DNA of 64,000 bases. Source: Kribbella amoyensis. GTDB lineage: Bacteria > Actinomycetota > Actinomycetes > Propionibacteriales > Kribbellaceae. Of this stretch, positions 24,558 through 34,061 are shown in pieces. Location: the NCBI RefSeq assembly GCF_007828865.1, contig NZ_VIVK01000002.1, positions 434,001 through 498,000 of the forward strand, given 5' to 3'. Every line of letters starts with the position of its first letter. The first letter of the stretch is position 1. The position numbers were made by a program, and so were the translations under genes. The notes under the pieces are model-generated. The model worked only from the letters and a program-made list of their open reading frames with translations. It searched no databases and was not told the DNA's origin.

Positions 24558-25973
24558 ATGGGCGGGGGAGGCCCTCGGGGGCGGACTGCTGAGGATCGGA
24601 AGGCCGTGGGGAAGGCGGCCCGGCGCCGGTTGCCGCGCCGGTCGCACGGGTGCTGGGAGCCGGCCGCGGACCGGCCGGACCCGATCGAGTTGCTCGAGGC
24701 CCAGGCGCGGACCCGGGAGCAGGACCTGGTCCCGGTCCGGTACGGGCGGATGCTGTCCTCGCCGTTCGCGTTCTTCCGCGGTGGCCCCGCGATCATGGCC
24801 AACGACCTGGCCGGCAGCCCGGACACCGGCCTGACCGTGCAGACCTGCGGGGACGCGCACCTGGCCAACTTCGGTCTGTTCGCCTCGCCGGAACGGGACC
24901 TGATCTTCGACGTCAACGACTTCGACGAGACGCTGCCCGGGCCGTGGGAGTGGGACGTGAAGAGGCTGGCCGCGAGTGTCGCCGTCGCGGCCCGGCAGAA
25001 CGGCTTCCCGCGGAGCCGGCAGCACGACGTCGCCCGGCAGACGGTCCGCGGGTACCGGGAGGCGATGCTCGGGTTCGCGCGGCTGGCGACGCTCGACCTG
25101 TGGTATCTGCATCTGTCGTCGGAACAGCTGATCGAGGTCGCCGAGCAGCTCGAGAAGGAGTTCGGGGTCCAGGCGCCGAAGTTGTCGCCGAGGCGGCTCG
25201 AGAAGGTCTTCGCCCGGGCGCGGACGCGGGACAGCCTGACCGCGTACGGCAAGCTGGCCGAGCCCTATCGCGGCAATGTGCGACTGGCCAGTCGCCCGCC
25301 GTTGCTGGTCCCGCTCCGCGAACTGTGGCCGGCCGACGACGTCCGCGCGGCGGCCGCCGAGCTCGGGTTCACGGTCGACAGCTACCGGGCCAGTCTGCGG
25401 TCCGATCGGCAGGCACTGCTCGACCAGTTCGAGATCGTCGACCTGGCCCGCAAGGTGGTCGGCGTCGGCAGCGTCGGGACCCGCTGCTTCGTCGTCCTGC
25501 TGCGCGGCAAGGGACCGGACGACATGCTGGTGCTGCAGATCAAGCAGGCCGAGCCGAGCGTCCTCGAGGCCCACCTGGGCGACCACGGAGCGCGGAACCA
25601 CGGGCAGCGGGTGGTGGGCGGTCAGTGTCTGCTGCAAGCCCTGCCCGACACGTTCCTCGGCTGGGCCGAAGCCCCCGACGGACGGGACTACTACGTCCGG
25701 CAACTGTGGGACATGAAGGGTGCGATCGACCCGACCAAGCTGACGCACGGCGGGCTCGGCGTGTACGGCGCGCTGTGCGGCTGGACGCTGGCCCGCGCGC
25801 ACGGCCGAGGTGGCGACGAGGTCGCGATCGCGGGGTACCTGGGCCGGGGCGAGGTGTTCGACGAGGCGATCGCCGAATTCGCTGTCAGCTACGCCGACGT
25901 GAACGATCGGGACCATCGCGCGCTGGCCGCCGCGGTGGAGTCGGGGCGGGTCCAGGCCGTGAGCGGAGTCTGA
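24558..25973 (+). CDS. DUF2252 family protein
   Basis: 471 aa from the ATG at 24558; an ATG at 24474 would add 28 residues and a GTG near 24606 would shorten it. Family markers are RYGRMLSSPFAFFRGGPAIMANDLA, VQTCGDAHLANFGLFASPERDLIFDVNDFDETLPGPWEWDVKRLAASVAVAAR and DYYVRQLWDMKGAIDP. The GDAHLANF and DVNDFDET stretches resemble kinase catalytic and metal-binding loops, so a kinase-like fold is possible, but no activity is established for the family. Divergent from htpX with 114 bp between starts. Confidence 0.82.
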   Translation: MGGGGPRGRTAEDRKAVGKAARRRLPRRSHGCWEPAADRPDPIELLEAQARTREQDLVPVRYGRMLSSPFAFFRGGPAIMANDLAGSPDTGLTVQTCGDAHLANFGLFASPERDLIFDVNDFDETLPGPWEWDVKRLAASVAVAARQNGFPRSRQHDVARQTVRGYREAMLGFARLATLDLWYLHLSSEQLIEVAEQLEKEFGVQAPKLSPRRLEKVFARARTRDSLTAYGKLAEPYRGNVRLASRPPLLVPLRELWPADDVRAAAAELGFTVDSYRASLRSDRQALLDQFEIVDLARKVVGVGSVGTRCFVVLLRGKGPDDMLVLQIKQAEPSVLEAHLGDHGARNHGQRVVGGQCLLQALPDTFLGWAEAPDGRDYYVRQLWDMKGAIDPTKLTHGGLGVYGALCGWTLARAHGRGGDEVAIAGYLGRGEVFDEAIAEFAVSYADVNDRDHRALAAAVESGRVQAVSGV

Positions 25974-26007
25974 GATCGATGCGGCCCGGCAGCCGTTGTC
26001 GGCCACC

Positions 26008-26035
26008 AAAAAACCCCGAACCAGGAGGTCCGGGG
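26008..26035 (-). terminator. Rho-independent terminator downstream of tRNA-Arg
   Basis: On the minus strand CCCCGGACC pairs with GGTTCGGGG (one G-T pair) around a 4-base loop, followed by TTTTTT. It starts 16 bp after the tRNA 3' end. Confidence 0.85.
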
Positions 26036-26051
26036 CACTGCTGTCACAAGG

Positions 26052-26123
26052 CGCCCCCGGCAGGATTCGAACCTGCGCACCCGCCTCCGGAGGGCGGTGC
26101 TCTATCCCCTGAGCTACGGGGGC
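26052..26123 (-). tRNA. tRNA-Arg (anticodon CCG)
   Basis: Minus-strand cloverleaf: acceptor GCCCCCG / CGGGGGC with G at position 73, D-arm GCTCAGGGGATAGAGC, anticodon stem CCGCC / GGCGG with loop CTCCGGA (CCG at 34-36) and T-arm with GGTTCGAATCC. CCA is not encoded. It reads CGG codons, which are abundant here. It lies about 1.6 kb from argS. A possible -10 TACTGT is about 20 bp upstream. Confidence 0.95.
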
Positions 26124-26310
26124 TCAGGAACGAGCAGAACAGTAGCAGGAAATGCGGCAGGTCCCGAATCGGCCCCCACCCGGTGCGTCACGGAGCGTGG
26201 GCAGGGGTCTCCCTGAACCGACCCTGGGTCTGCCGCGTGGTGGGATCGATGCCGCCGCCGGACCCGTCATAGTGGTCGTAAGCCCAAGAGCTGAAAGGAA
26301 AACTGACCTC

Positions 26311-26496
26311 ATGGCTACCAGCTTGGTCCGTCCGACCCGCAACCGCTGGATCGGTGGTGTCTGCGCCGGCCTGGCCCGCCGCTTCGGCATCTCGGCGAAC
26401 GTGATGCGGCTCATCTTCGTGATCAGTTGCGTGCTGCCGGGCCCGCAGTTCCTGATCTACATCGCGCTCTGGATCCTGATGCCGTCGGAAGACTGA
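26311..26496 (+). CDS. PspC-domain small membrane protein
   Basis: 61 aa from the ATG at 26311, with AAAGGAAA upstream. Nearly the whole protein is one PspC domain: LVRPTRNRWIGGVCAGLARRFGISANVMRLIFV, then a hydrophobic segment (ISCVLPGPQFLIYIALWILMP). PspC proteins sense or signal membrane stress; short stand-alone copies are common in actinomycetes. The pspAB/htpX pair lies 2 kb away on the other strand. A longer upstream frame lacks coding character. Confidence 0.85.
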   Translation: MATSLVRPTRNRWIGGVCAGLARRFGISANVMRLIFVISCVLPGPQFLIYIALWILMPSED

Positions 26497-26557
26497 CGCG
26501 ACGAGTACCCCGCCCCGGCGTCCGGGCGCTCCGGCGGCCCATGACACCCTGCTGCCC

Positions 26558-27085
26558 ATGAGAGCGGGGAGCCGGGCGGGTGCGGCGATCGCCGCCGCCC
26601 TGGTGGGCCTGCTCCCGGTCGTGAGCGCCTGCCAGGTCGGCCCGGCGCCGCCCGGTCCCGCCGAGAGCCGGACCGGGCCGCCACCGTGGGACGCCCCGCG
26701 CGACGCGGTCTCGTACATCGACGAGGCCGGGATGGAACGGCTGCCGCTCGACTTCAGCGGCCCGGCCCCGTACACCCTGCGGCTGACCGTCACGATCGAC
26801 GGCCGGCCCGTCGAGGTCCCGGCCGGGATCGGCGTCGACCGGGTCCGCGCCGAGCAGGCCGCGATCCACACCCACACCGCCGACGGCCTGGTGTACGTGG
26901 AGGCGAAGACCACCGCCGAACGGCCCACTCTCGAACAGCTCTTCGCGCTCTGGGGTGTCCGCTACGACGGCTCCTGCCTGGGCGACGCCTGCGAGTCCGT
27001 CCAGGTCAAGGTCAACGGCGAACCGGCCGCCTGGGACACCAAGCTCACCCGCGACGCCAAGATCGAGGTCGCCGCGACGCACTGA
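26558..27085 (+). CDS. Putative lipoprotein of unknown function
   Basis: 175 aa. The signal peptide ends in VVSAC with Cys25 as likely lipidation site, so the protein should sit on the outer face of the membrane. The mature part has YTLRLTVTIDGRPVEVPAGIGVD, AAIHTHTADGLVYVEAKTTAERPTLEQLFALWGVRYDGSCLGDACE and a C-terminal VKVNGEPAAWDTKLTRDAKIEVA. The paired His (HTHT) and two Cys could bind a metal, but I recognise no characterised family. Another lipoprotein gene follows 60 bp later. Confidence 0.75.
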   Translation: MRAGSRAGAAIAAALVGLLPVVSACQVGPAPPGPAESRTGPPPWDAPRDAVSYIDEAGMERLPLDFSGPAPYTLRLTVTIDGRPVEVPAGIGVDRVRAEQAAIHTHTADGLVYVEAKTTAERPTLEQLFALWGVRYDGSCLGDACESVQVKVNGEPAAWDTKLTRDAKIEVAATH

Positions 27086-27145
27086 CCGGTGGCAGGAAGC
27101 TGGCAATCACCCGCCGGTCACCCTCGGCTCCGGTTGGCTGCTGTC

Positions 27146-27637
27146 ATGCGAACCCTCAGGCTCCTCCCGGGCGCCGCCCTCCTCCTCGCGCTGGTGGCCT
27201 GCTCCTCGACCGACCCCGGCAGTACGGCTCAGGACGCCGCTCCGGTCGGCACGCCGACAACGGCCTCGCCGACTCCGGCCCCGACCACCACCTCGCAGAG
27301 CCCGGCCACGCCGAGCCCGAGTAAGCCGAGCCCGACTAAGCCCGCTGAGCCGCGGGCGGCGGACGGGTTCGACTACCAGGCGTGCCGGGACGCTGTCTGC
27401 GAGGTGTACGTGAAGACCGGGTCCAAGGTGCCGGTGAAGCGCAGCGTGGCCGGTTTCTCCACGCTCGTGGTCAGCAAAGTCGCCGCGACCGGTGTCGCGT
27501 TCGGCGGCAGGACGCCGAACATCAGCGTGAGCGCCAGTGGCCAGCGGGCCGGGTCCCGGTCGCGGCTCAACGGGCTCGACATCACCACCGTCGCGGTCAA
27601 CCCGCCGCTCGCGATCCTGCGGCTGCGGACCAGTTGA
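27146..27637 (+). CDS. Putative lipoprotein with Thr/Pro/Ser linker
   Basis: 163 aa from the ATG at 27146. Signal peptide with LVACS (Cys19), then a Thr/Pro/Ser/Lys-rich linker to about residue 70 that probably spans the cell wall, and a compact C-terminal domain with ACRDAVCEVYVKTGSKVPV. The two Cys there may form a disulfide. No family recognised. Confidence 0.7.
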   Translation: MRTLRLLPGAALLLALVACSSTDPGSTAQDAAPVGTPTTASPTPAPTTTSQSPATPSPSKPSPTKPAEPRAADGFDYQACRDAVCEVYVKTGSKVPVKRSVAGFSTLVVSKVAATGVAFGGRTPNISVSASGQRAGSRSRLNGLDITTVAVNPPLAILRLRTS

Positions 27638-27694
27638 GAGGTGGCCCGGTTCCGAGCGGTGGATGCTGGGGACGGGGCCGGGTGGGCGGCCCAT

Positions 27695-27700
27695 TAGGCT
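27695..27700 (+). promoter_or_regulatory. -10 element of a leaderless argS transcript
   Basis: TAGGCT ends 6 bp before the argS GTG at 27707, the spacing seen in actinobacterial leaderless promoters. No clear -35 is visible. Confidence 0.5.
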
Positions 27701-27706
27701 GGGCCG

Positions 27707-29365
27707 GTGACTCCGGAACAGCTCGCTGACAAGATCCTCACGGCCCTGACCTCGCTCGTCGACGACGGCAGCATCACCGTCGACGGTGGGCTGCCGGGCG
27801 AGCTGAAGGTCGAGCGACCCAAGAACCCCGACCACGGGGACTACGCGACCAACGTCGCGATGCAGCTCGGCAAGCGCGCCGGGCTGAACCCGCGTCAGTT
27901 CGCCGAGCTGCTGGCGACCCGGCTGCGCGACGACGCGGCGATCACCGCGGTCGAGATCGCCGGACCGGGCTTCATCAACCTCCGGGTCGCCGCCGACGCG
28001 CAGGGCCAGGTGGCCGCGCAGATCGTCGAGGCGGGCGCTCGGTACGGGAGCAGTGACAGCCTCCAGGGCCAGGCGATCGACCTCGAGTTCATCTCGGCCA
28101 ACCCGACCGGCCCGCTGCACCTGGGTCACACCCGCTGGGCCGCCGTCGGCGACGCGTTGGCCCGGGTACTGACCAAGGCCGGTGCCGTCGTGACCCGCGA
28201 GTTCTACATCAACGACCGCGGTGCCCAGATGGACAAGTTCGGCGCCAGCCTGGCCGCCGCCGCGAACGGGCGGCCGGTGCCCGAGGACGGGTACCACGGT
28301 GAGTACATCAACGACCTCGCCGCGCGGATCGTCGCCGAGGTCCCCGGGATCACCGAGCTGCCCGAGGCCGAGCAGCTGGTCGCGTTCCGCGAGGCCGGGT
28401 ACGAGCGTCAGCTCCAGGAGCAGCAGGGCCAGCTCGAGCACTTCCGGACCAAGTTCGACGTCTGGTACTCCGAGCGCAGCCTGCACGAGCAGGACGGCGT
28501 CGGGCACGCGATCGGCAAGCTCCGCGACCAGGGCCACCTGTACGAGGCCGACGACGCGCTGTGGATGCGGACCACCGACTTCACCGACGACAAGGACCGG
28601 GTGCTGATCCGGTCCAACGGCGAGCCGACGTACTTCGCCTCCGACGCGGCGTACTACGTGAACAAGCGCGAGCGTGGTTTCGAGGTCTGCATCTACCTGC
28701 TCGGCGCCGACCACCACGGGTACGTGAACCGGTTGAAGGCGATCGCGGCCTGTGCCGGCGACGACCCCGAGCACAACATCGAGATCCTGATCGGCCAGCT
28801 GGTGAAGATCCTCAAGGGCGGCGAGGAGATGAAACTGTCCAAGCGGGCCGGCACCATCGTCACGCTGGCCGAGCTGGTCGAGGAGGGCGGGGTCGACCCG
28901 CTGCGGTACACGCTGTGCCGGTACCCGGTCGACTCGCCACTGACGCTGGACATCGAGGAGATGACCCGTCAGGTCAGCGAGAACCCGGTCTACTACGTGC
29001 AGTACGCGCACGCCCGGCTCGCGTCGATCCTGCGCAACGCCGACGACCTCGGGATCAAGCTGGACGAGTTCGACCCGGGCCTGCTCAGTCACGAGCGCGA
29101 GGGCGACCTGCTCCGCGCGCTGGCCGAGTTCCCGCGGATCGTCGCGACCGCCGCCGAGCTGCGCGAGCCGCACCGGATCGCGCGGTACCTGGAGGACACG
29201 GCCGCCGCGTTCCACAAGTTCTACGACTCCTGCCGGGTCCTCCCGCGCGGCGACGAGGAGGTCGAGCCGGTGCACAAGGCGCGGCTCACCCTGGTCGGCG
29301 CCACCCGGACCGTCCTCGCCAACGGGCTCGACCTGCTCGGCGTCTCCGCCCCGGAGCGGATGTGA
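27707..29365 (+). CDS. argS: Arginyl-tRNA synthetase
   Basis: 552 aa class I synthetase that charges tRNA-Arg. It has an N-terminal Add-1 domain (about 1-110), GPLHLGHTR with HLGH at 138-141, a KLSKR-type second signature in EEMKLSKRAGTIV and the C-terminal anticodon-binding helical domain (YYVQYAHARLASILRNA onward). The GTG start has a -10 element only 6 bp upstream, so translation is probably leaderless. It overlaps lysA by GTGA. A tRNA-Arg gene lies nearby on the opposite strand. Confidence 0.97.
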   Translation: MTPEQLADKILTALTSLVDDGSITVDGGLPGELKVERPKNPDHGDYATNVAMQLGKRAGLNPRQFAELLATRLRDDAAITAVEIAGPGFINLRVAADAQGQVAAQIVEAGARYGSSDSLQGQAIDLEFISANPTGPLHLGHTRWAAVGDALARVLTKAGAVVTREFYINDRGAQMDKFGASLAAAANGRPVPEDGYHGEYINDLAARIVAEVPGITELPEAEQLVAFREAGYERQLQEQQGQLEHFRTKFDVWYSERSLHEQDGVGHAIGKLRDQGHLYEADDALWMRTTDFTDDKDRVLIRSNGEPTYFASDAAYYVNKRERGFEVCIYLLGADHHGYVNRLKAIAACAGDDPEHNIEILIGQLVKILKGGEEMKLSKRAGTIVTLAELVEEGGVDPLRYTLCRYPVDSPLTLDIEEMTRQVSENPVYYVQYAHARLASILRNADDLGIKLDEFDPGLLSHEREGDLLRALAEFPRIVATAAELREPHRIARYLEDTAAAFHKFYDSCRVLPRGDEEVEPVHKARLTLVGATRTVLANGLDLLGVSAPERM

Positions 29366-30765
29366 GGGCGCACGAGGCGGGCGCCCTGCACGCGGAGATC
29401 GGGCACCGCGGTCCGTCCTGGCTCCGCTCCCCGCGCGACGTCAACGACCTGGTCCCGGCGCTCTGGTCGGCCACGGCGACCAAGACCGAGGACGGCGCGC
29501 TGGTGGTCGGCGGGGTCGACGTCCGTGACCTGGTCGCCGAGCACGGCAGCCCGGCGTACGTGCTGGACGAGGACGACTTCCGGGCCCGGGCGCGCGCGTT
29601 CAAGCAGGCCTTCAAGGACTTCGACGTGTACTACGCCGGCAAGGCGTTCCTGTGCACCACGGTCGTGCGCTGGGTGATGGAGGAGGGGCTCAACCTCGAC
29701 ATCTGCAGCGGCGGCGAGCTCGCGGTCGCGTTGCGGGCCGGCGCGGACCCGAAGCGGCTGGGCTTCCACGGCAACAACAAGTCCGAGCAGGAGCTGGCCC
29801 GGGCGCTGGACGCCGGGGTCGGCCGGATCATCGTCGACTCCCAGCACGAGATCACCCGGCTGATCGCCCTAGCGCAGGAGCGCGACGTGGTCGCCCCGGT
29901 GATGGTCCGGGTCACGGCCGGCGTCGAGGCGCACACCCACGAATACATCGCGACCGCGCACGAGGACCAGAAGTTCGGCTTCTCGATCACCGCCGGCGAC
30001 GCCTTCGAAGCCGTTGCCCGGGTCAACGAGTCGGACCGGCTCGAACTGCTCGGCCTGCACTCCCACATCGGCTCGCAGATCTTCGACGCGTCCGGCTTCG
30101 AGGTGGCGGCCAAGCGCGTGATCGCCTTGCACGCAAGGGTTTCCGACGAGCTCGGCGTGGACATGCCCGAGCTCGACCTGGGCGGCGGCTTCGGCATCGC
30201 GTACACCACCCAGGACGATCCGTCCGACCCGGCGCAGCTGGCCACCGAGATGGGCAAGATCGTCGAGCACGAGTGCCGCGCCTTCGGGGTCGAGGTACCG
30301 CGGGTCTCGATCGAGCCCGGCCGCGCGATCGTCGGACCGGCGGTCTGCACGGTGTACACGGTCGGCACGGTCAAGGAGGTCGCGCTGGACGCCGGCGCGG
30401 CCCGGACGTACGTGTCGGTCGACGGCGGGATGAGCGACAACATCCGCACCGCGCTGTACGACGCGGACTACTCCTGCACGATCGCCAACCGGCAGTCCGG
30501 CGCGGAGCCGACGCTGGCCCGGGTGGTCGGCAAGCACTGCGAGTCCGGCGACATCGTGGTCAAGGACGAGTTCCTGCCGTCCGACCTGACGCCGGGTGAC
30601 CTGGTCGCCGTCCCGGGCACCGGCGCGTACTGCCGGTCGATGGCGAGCAACTACAACCACGTACCGCGGCCACCGGTGATCGCGGTCAAGGACGGGCGGA
30701 CCCGGGTCGTCGTCCGCCGGGAGACCGAGGACGACATGCTCCTCCTGGACATGGGGGCCGAGTGA
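29362..30765 (+). CDS. lysA: Diaminopimelate decarboxylase
   Basis: 467 aa from a GTG at 29362 that overlaps the argS stop (GTGA). Fold-III PLP enzyme: PLP lysine Lys94 in VYYAGKAFLC, then GLHSHIGSQI, LDLGGGFGIAY, and EPGRAIVGPA. It converts meso-diaminopimelate to lysine, the last step of the pathway. The argS-lysA-hom-thrC-thrB order is standard for actinobacteria, and each junction here is an overlap or a very short gap, so the block is probably one transcript. Confidence 0.96.
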   Translation: MRAHEAGALHAEIGHRGPSWLRSPRDVNDLVPALWSATATKTEDGALVVGGVDVRDLVAEHGSPAYVLDEDDFRARARAFKQAFKDFDVYYAGKAFLCTTVVRWVMEEGLNLDICSGGELAVALRAGADPKRLGFHGNNKSEQELARALDAGVGRIIVDSQHEITRLIALAQERDVVAPVMVRVTAGVEAHTHEYIATAHEDQKFGFSITAGDAFEAVARVNESDRLELLGLHSHIGSQIFDASGFEVAAKRVIALHARVSDELGVDMPELDLGGGFGIAYTTQDDPSDPAQLATEMGKIVEHECRAFGVEVPRVSIEPGRAIVGPAVCTVYTVGTVKEVALDAGAARTYVSVDGGMSDNIRTALYDADYSCTIANRQSGAEPTLARVVGKHCESGDIVVKDEFLPSDLTPGDLVAVPGTGAYCRSMASNYNHVPRPPVIAVKDGRTRVVVRRETEDDMLLLDMGAE

Positions 30766-32060
30766 AACCGACAGACAAACCCTTGAAGGTCGCGCTGCTG
30801 GGCTGTGGCGTGGTCGGGACCGAGGTGGTCCGGATCCTCACCACCCAGGCCGAGGACCTGGCCGCCCGCGTCGGCGCCCCGCTGGAGATCGCCGGTATCG
30901 CGGTCCGCCGGGCCGGCCGCGAGCGCGACATCGCCGTCGACCCGTCGCTGGTGACCACCGACGCGCACGTGCTCGTGAGCCGCGACGACCTGGACCTGGT
31001 GATCGAGGTGATCGGCGGGATCGAGCCCGCCCGTGGCCTCATCCTGACCGCGCTGGAGCACGGCGCCTCGGTCGTCACCGCGAACAAGGCGCTGCTCGCC
31101 GAGGACGGCCCGACGCTGTTCGCGGCCGCCGAGAAGTACCAGCGCGACCTGTACTTCGAGGCCGCCGTGGCCGGCGCGATCCCGATCCTGCGGCCGTTGC
31201 GCGAGTCGCTGGCCGGCGACGACGTGGTCCGGGTGATGGGCATCGTCAACGGCACCACGAACTACATCCTGGACAAGATGGACTCCACCGGCGCCGGGTT
31301 CGACGAGGCGCTCGAGGAGGCCCAGGCGCTCGGGTACGCCGAGGCCGACCCGACCGCCGACATCGAGGGCTTCGACGCCGCGGCCAAGGCGGCGCTGCTG
31401 GCCAGCCTGGCGTTCCACACCCGGGTCTCGATCGGGGACGTGCACCGCGAGGGCATCACCGAGGTGTCCGCGACCGACATCGCCTCGGCCCGGGAGATGG
31501 GCTGCGTGGTGAAGTCGCTGGCGATCTGCGAGCTGGACGAGGCGACCGACTCGGTCAGCGCCCGGGTGTACCCGGCGATGATCCCGGCCGCGCACCCGCT
31601 GGCCAGCGTGCGGGACGCGTACAACGCCGTTTTCGTGGAATCCAAAGCGGCCGGCGAGCTGATGTTCTATGGTCGTGGTGCCGGCGGCGCCCCGACGGCC
31701 AGTGCCGTCCTCGGGGATCTCGTGTCCGCCGCGCGCAACCGGCTCAAGGGCGTGCCGGGGGTCGGCGAGTCGTCGTACACCCAGCGAGCCGTCCGGCCGA
31801 TGGGGGACGCGAGGACCCGCTACCACGTGTCGCTCGACGTGGCCGACAAGGCCGGGGTGCTGGCGGCGGTGGCCCACGCCTTCGCGGAACACGACGTGTC
31901 GATCCAGACCGTCCGCCAGGAGGGCCGGGGCGGTGACGCGCAGCTCGTCGTGGTCACCCACACCGCCACCGACGCCGCGTTGTCCGCGACCGTGGAGACC
32001 CTGCGCGACATGGACATCGTCCGGGAAGTCAGCAGTGTGATGCGGGTAGAAGGAGACTAG
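30762..32060 (+). CDS. hom: Homoserine dehydrogenase
   Basis: 432 aa. NAD(P)-binding VALLGCGVVGTEVVR at the N-terminus, catalytic region VVTANKALLAEDG, VNGTTNYILDKM and a C-terminal ACT domain (YHVSLDVADKAGVLAAVAHAFAEHDVSIQTV) for threonine feedback control. It reduces aspartate semialdehyde to homoserine. The GTG overlaps the lysA stop (GTGA). Confidence 0.96.
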   Translation: MKPTDKPLKVALLGCGVVGTEVVRILTTQAEDLAARVGAPLEIAGIAVRRAGRERDIAVDPSLVTTDAHVLVSRDDLDLVIEVIGGIEPARGLILTALEHGASVVTANKALLAEDGPTLFAAAEKYQRDLYFEAAVAGAIPILRPLRESLAGDDVVRVMGIVNGTTNYILDKMDSTGAGFDEALEEAQALGYAEADPTADIEGFDAAAKAALLASLAFHTRVSIGDVHREGITEVSATDIASAREMGCVVKSLAICELDEATDSVSARVYPAMIPAAHPLASVRDAYNAVFVESKAAGELMFYGRGAGGAPTASAVLGDLVSAARNRLKGVPGVGESSYTQRAVRPMGDARTRYHVSLDVADKAGVLAAVAHAFAEHDVSIQTVRQEGRGGDAQLVVVTHTATDAALSATVETLRDMDIVREVSSVMRVEGD

Positions 32061-32062
32061 CG

Positions 32063-33127
32063 ATGGCCCACCAGTGGCGAGGCGTGATCGAGGAATACCG
32101 CGACCGGCTTCCGGTCTCGACGGACACGCCCGTGGTCACGCTCGGCGAGGGCGGGACGCCGCTGGTGGCCGCGCAGTGGCTCAGCGAGCAGACCCGGTGC
32201 GAGGTCTGGCTCAAGGTCGAGGGCAACAACCCGACCGGTTCGTTCAAGGACCGCGGCATGACGCTGGCGATCTCGCTGGCCGCGCAGGCCGGGGACAAGG
32301 CGGTCGTCTGCGCCTCCACCGGCAACACCTCCGCCTCGGCCGCGGCGTACGCCGTCCGCGCCGGGATGCTGCCGCTGGTCCTGATCCCGGCCGGCCGGAT
32401 CGCCAAGGGCAAGCTGGCCCAGGCGATCGTGCACGGCGCCAAGCTGGTCTCGATCGACGGCGGCTTCGACGACTGCCTGCGGATCGTCCGCGAACTCGGC
32501 AAGAACTACCCGGTCGCGCTGGTGAACTCGGTCAACCCGGTCCGGCTGGAAGGCCAGAAGACGGCCGCGTTCGAGGTCTGCGACGCGCTCGGCGACGCCC
32601 CCGACCTGCACGTGCTGCCGGTCGGCAACGCGGGCAACATCGCGGCGTACTGGAAGGGCTATCAGGAGTACGCCAAGGACAAGGTCTCCTCGCGGGCGCC
32701 GCGGATGTGGGGCTTCCAGGCCGAAGGCGCGGCGCCGATCGTGCGCGGCGCGATCGTCGAGCGGCCGGAGACCAAGGCGACCGCGATCCGGGTCGGCAAC
32801 CCGGCGTCCTGGACCCTCGCGGAAGCGGCCCGGGACGAGTCGGGCGGCCTGATCGAGGCGGTCAGCGACGACCAGATCCTGTCCGCCCAGCGCGAGCTGG
32901 CCGCCCGTGAGGGCGTCTTCGTCGAGCCCGCGTCGGCGGCCGGGGTCGCCGGTCTGCTCGCGGCCCGCGAGGCCGGCACGCTCGACGGCGGCCAGACCGT
33001 CGTCATCACGGTGACCGGGCACGGCCTGAAGGACATCGACACCGCGCTGTCGTCGGCGCTGCCGGTCGAGTCGCCGGTCACCCCGGCCGACACCGACGAG
33101 GTCGCCCGCGTCGCCGGGCTGGTCTGA
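32063..33127 (+). CDS. thrC: Threonine synthase
   Basis: 354 aa PLP enzyme of the short threonine-synthase class. The PLP lysine is Lys62 in NPTGSFKDRGM; VVCASTGNTSASAAAYA and the phosphate-binding VGNAGNIAAYW loop follow. It converts O-phosphohomoserine to threonine. The ATG is preceded by AGAAGGAGA, a strong ribosome binding site, 2 bp after hom. Confidence 0.96.
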   Translation: MAHQWRGVIEEYRDRLPVSTDTPVVTLGEGGTPLVAAQWLSEQTRCEVWLKVEGNNPTGSFKDRGMTLAISLAAQAGDKAVVCASTGNTSASAAAYAVRAGMLPLVLIPAGRIAKGKLAQAIVHGAKLVSIDGGFDDCLRIVRELGKNYPVALVNSVNPVRLEGQKTAAFEVCDALGDAPDLHVLPVGNAGNIAAYWKGYQEYAKDKVSSRAPRMWGFQAEGAAPIVRGAIVERPETKATAIRVGNPASWTLAEAARDESGGLIEAVSDDQILSAQRELAAREGVFVEPASAAGVAGLLAAREAGTLDGGQTVVITVTGHGLKDIDTALSSALPVESPVTPADTDEVARVAGLV

Positions 33128-33128
33128 G

Positions 33129-34061
33129 ATGACCCCCGGGCCGGCCGCCGAGGCTGTCCGGGTCCGGGTACCGGCCACGAGCGCGAACCTCGGACCCGGG
33201 TTCGACGCGTTCGGGCTCGCGCTCACCCTGTACGACGAGCTGACGGTGGTGCCGGCCGAGTCCGGGGTCCGGGTCGAGGTGATCGGCTCGGGCGCCGGCG
33301 AGGTGGCGCTGGACGAGTCGCACCTGGTGGTCCGGGCGATCAGGGCCGGGCTGGAGTCGCTCGGCGCCGATGTGCCCGGGTTCAGCCTGCTCTGCGAGAA
33401 CAGGATCCCGCACGGCCGCGGGCTCGGGTCCTCCTCGGCCGCGATCGTCGGCGGCCTCGCGGCGGCGTACGGACTGACCGGGACTCCGTTGGACCGGGAC
33501 AAGCTGGTCGCGCTGGCGCACGAGCTCGAGGGCCATCCGGACAACGTTGCCGCCTGCGCGCTCGGCGGATTCACCGTGGCGTGGACCGAGGGCGATGCGG
33601 GTCGGGCGATCCGGCTGGACGCGGTCACCGGATTGCGGGCCTGGGCGTACGTCCCGGGGACGCGGGTGCTCACCAAGGAGGCGCGGGGACTGCTGCCGAC
33701 CGCCGTACCGCATGCCGAGGCGTCGGCGAACGCGGGCAAGGCCGCGCTGCTGGTCGCGGCGATCACGGGGCGGCCGGAGTTGCTGCTGACGGCGACCGAG
33801 GACCTGCTGCACCAGGAGTACCGGGAGCCCGCGATGCCGGAGAGCCTTGCGCTGGTCCACAAGCTCCGGGGGAGTGGGTTGCCCGCTGTGATCAGCGGGG
33901 CCGGGCCGACCGTCCTGTTGCTGGGCGGCCCAGGTGAGACCTCTGCGGAGCCGGGCGGTGACCTTCCGGAGCCGCCCGACGGCTGGCGGCGGTACCCGCT
34001 CGGGATCGATCCAGTGGGGGTACAGGTCTGGTCCGGAGAAAGTTCGCCCTCGGCGGAATGA
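33129..34061 (+). CDS. thrB: Homoserine kinase
   Basis: 310 aa GHMP kinase. The ATP loop PHGRGLGSSSA is at 94-104, the N-terminal motif is VPATSANLGPGFDAFG and the C-terminal motif is SGAGPTVLLL. It phosphorylates homoserine for ThrC. The start is 1 bp after thrC. The C-terminal 40 residues (GGPGETSAEPGGDLPEPP onward) are polar and variable. Confidence 0.96.
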   Translation: MTPGPAAEAVRVRVPATSANLGPGFDAFGLALTLYDELTVVPAESGVRVEVIGSGAGEVALDESHLVVRAIRAGLESLGADVPGFSLLCENRIPHGRGLGSSSAAIVGGLAAAYGLTGTPLDRDKLVALAHELEGHPDNVAACALGGFTVAWTEGDAGRAIRLDAVTGLRAWAYVPGTRVLTKEARGLLPTAVPHAEASANAGKAALLVAAITGRPELLLTATEDLLHQEYREPAMPESLALVHKLRGSGLPAVISGAGPTVLLLGGPGETSAEPGGDLPEPPDGWRRYPLGIDPVGVQVWSGESSPSAE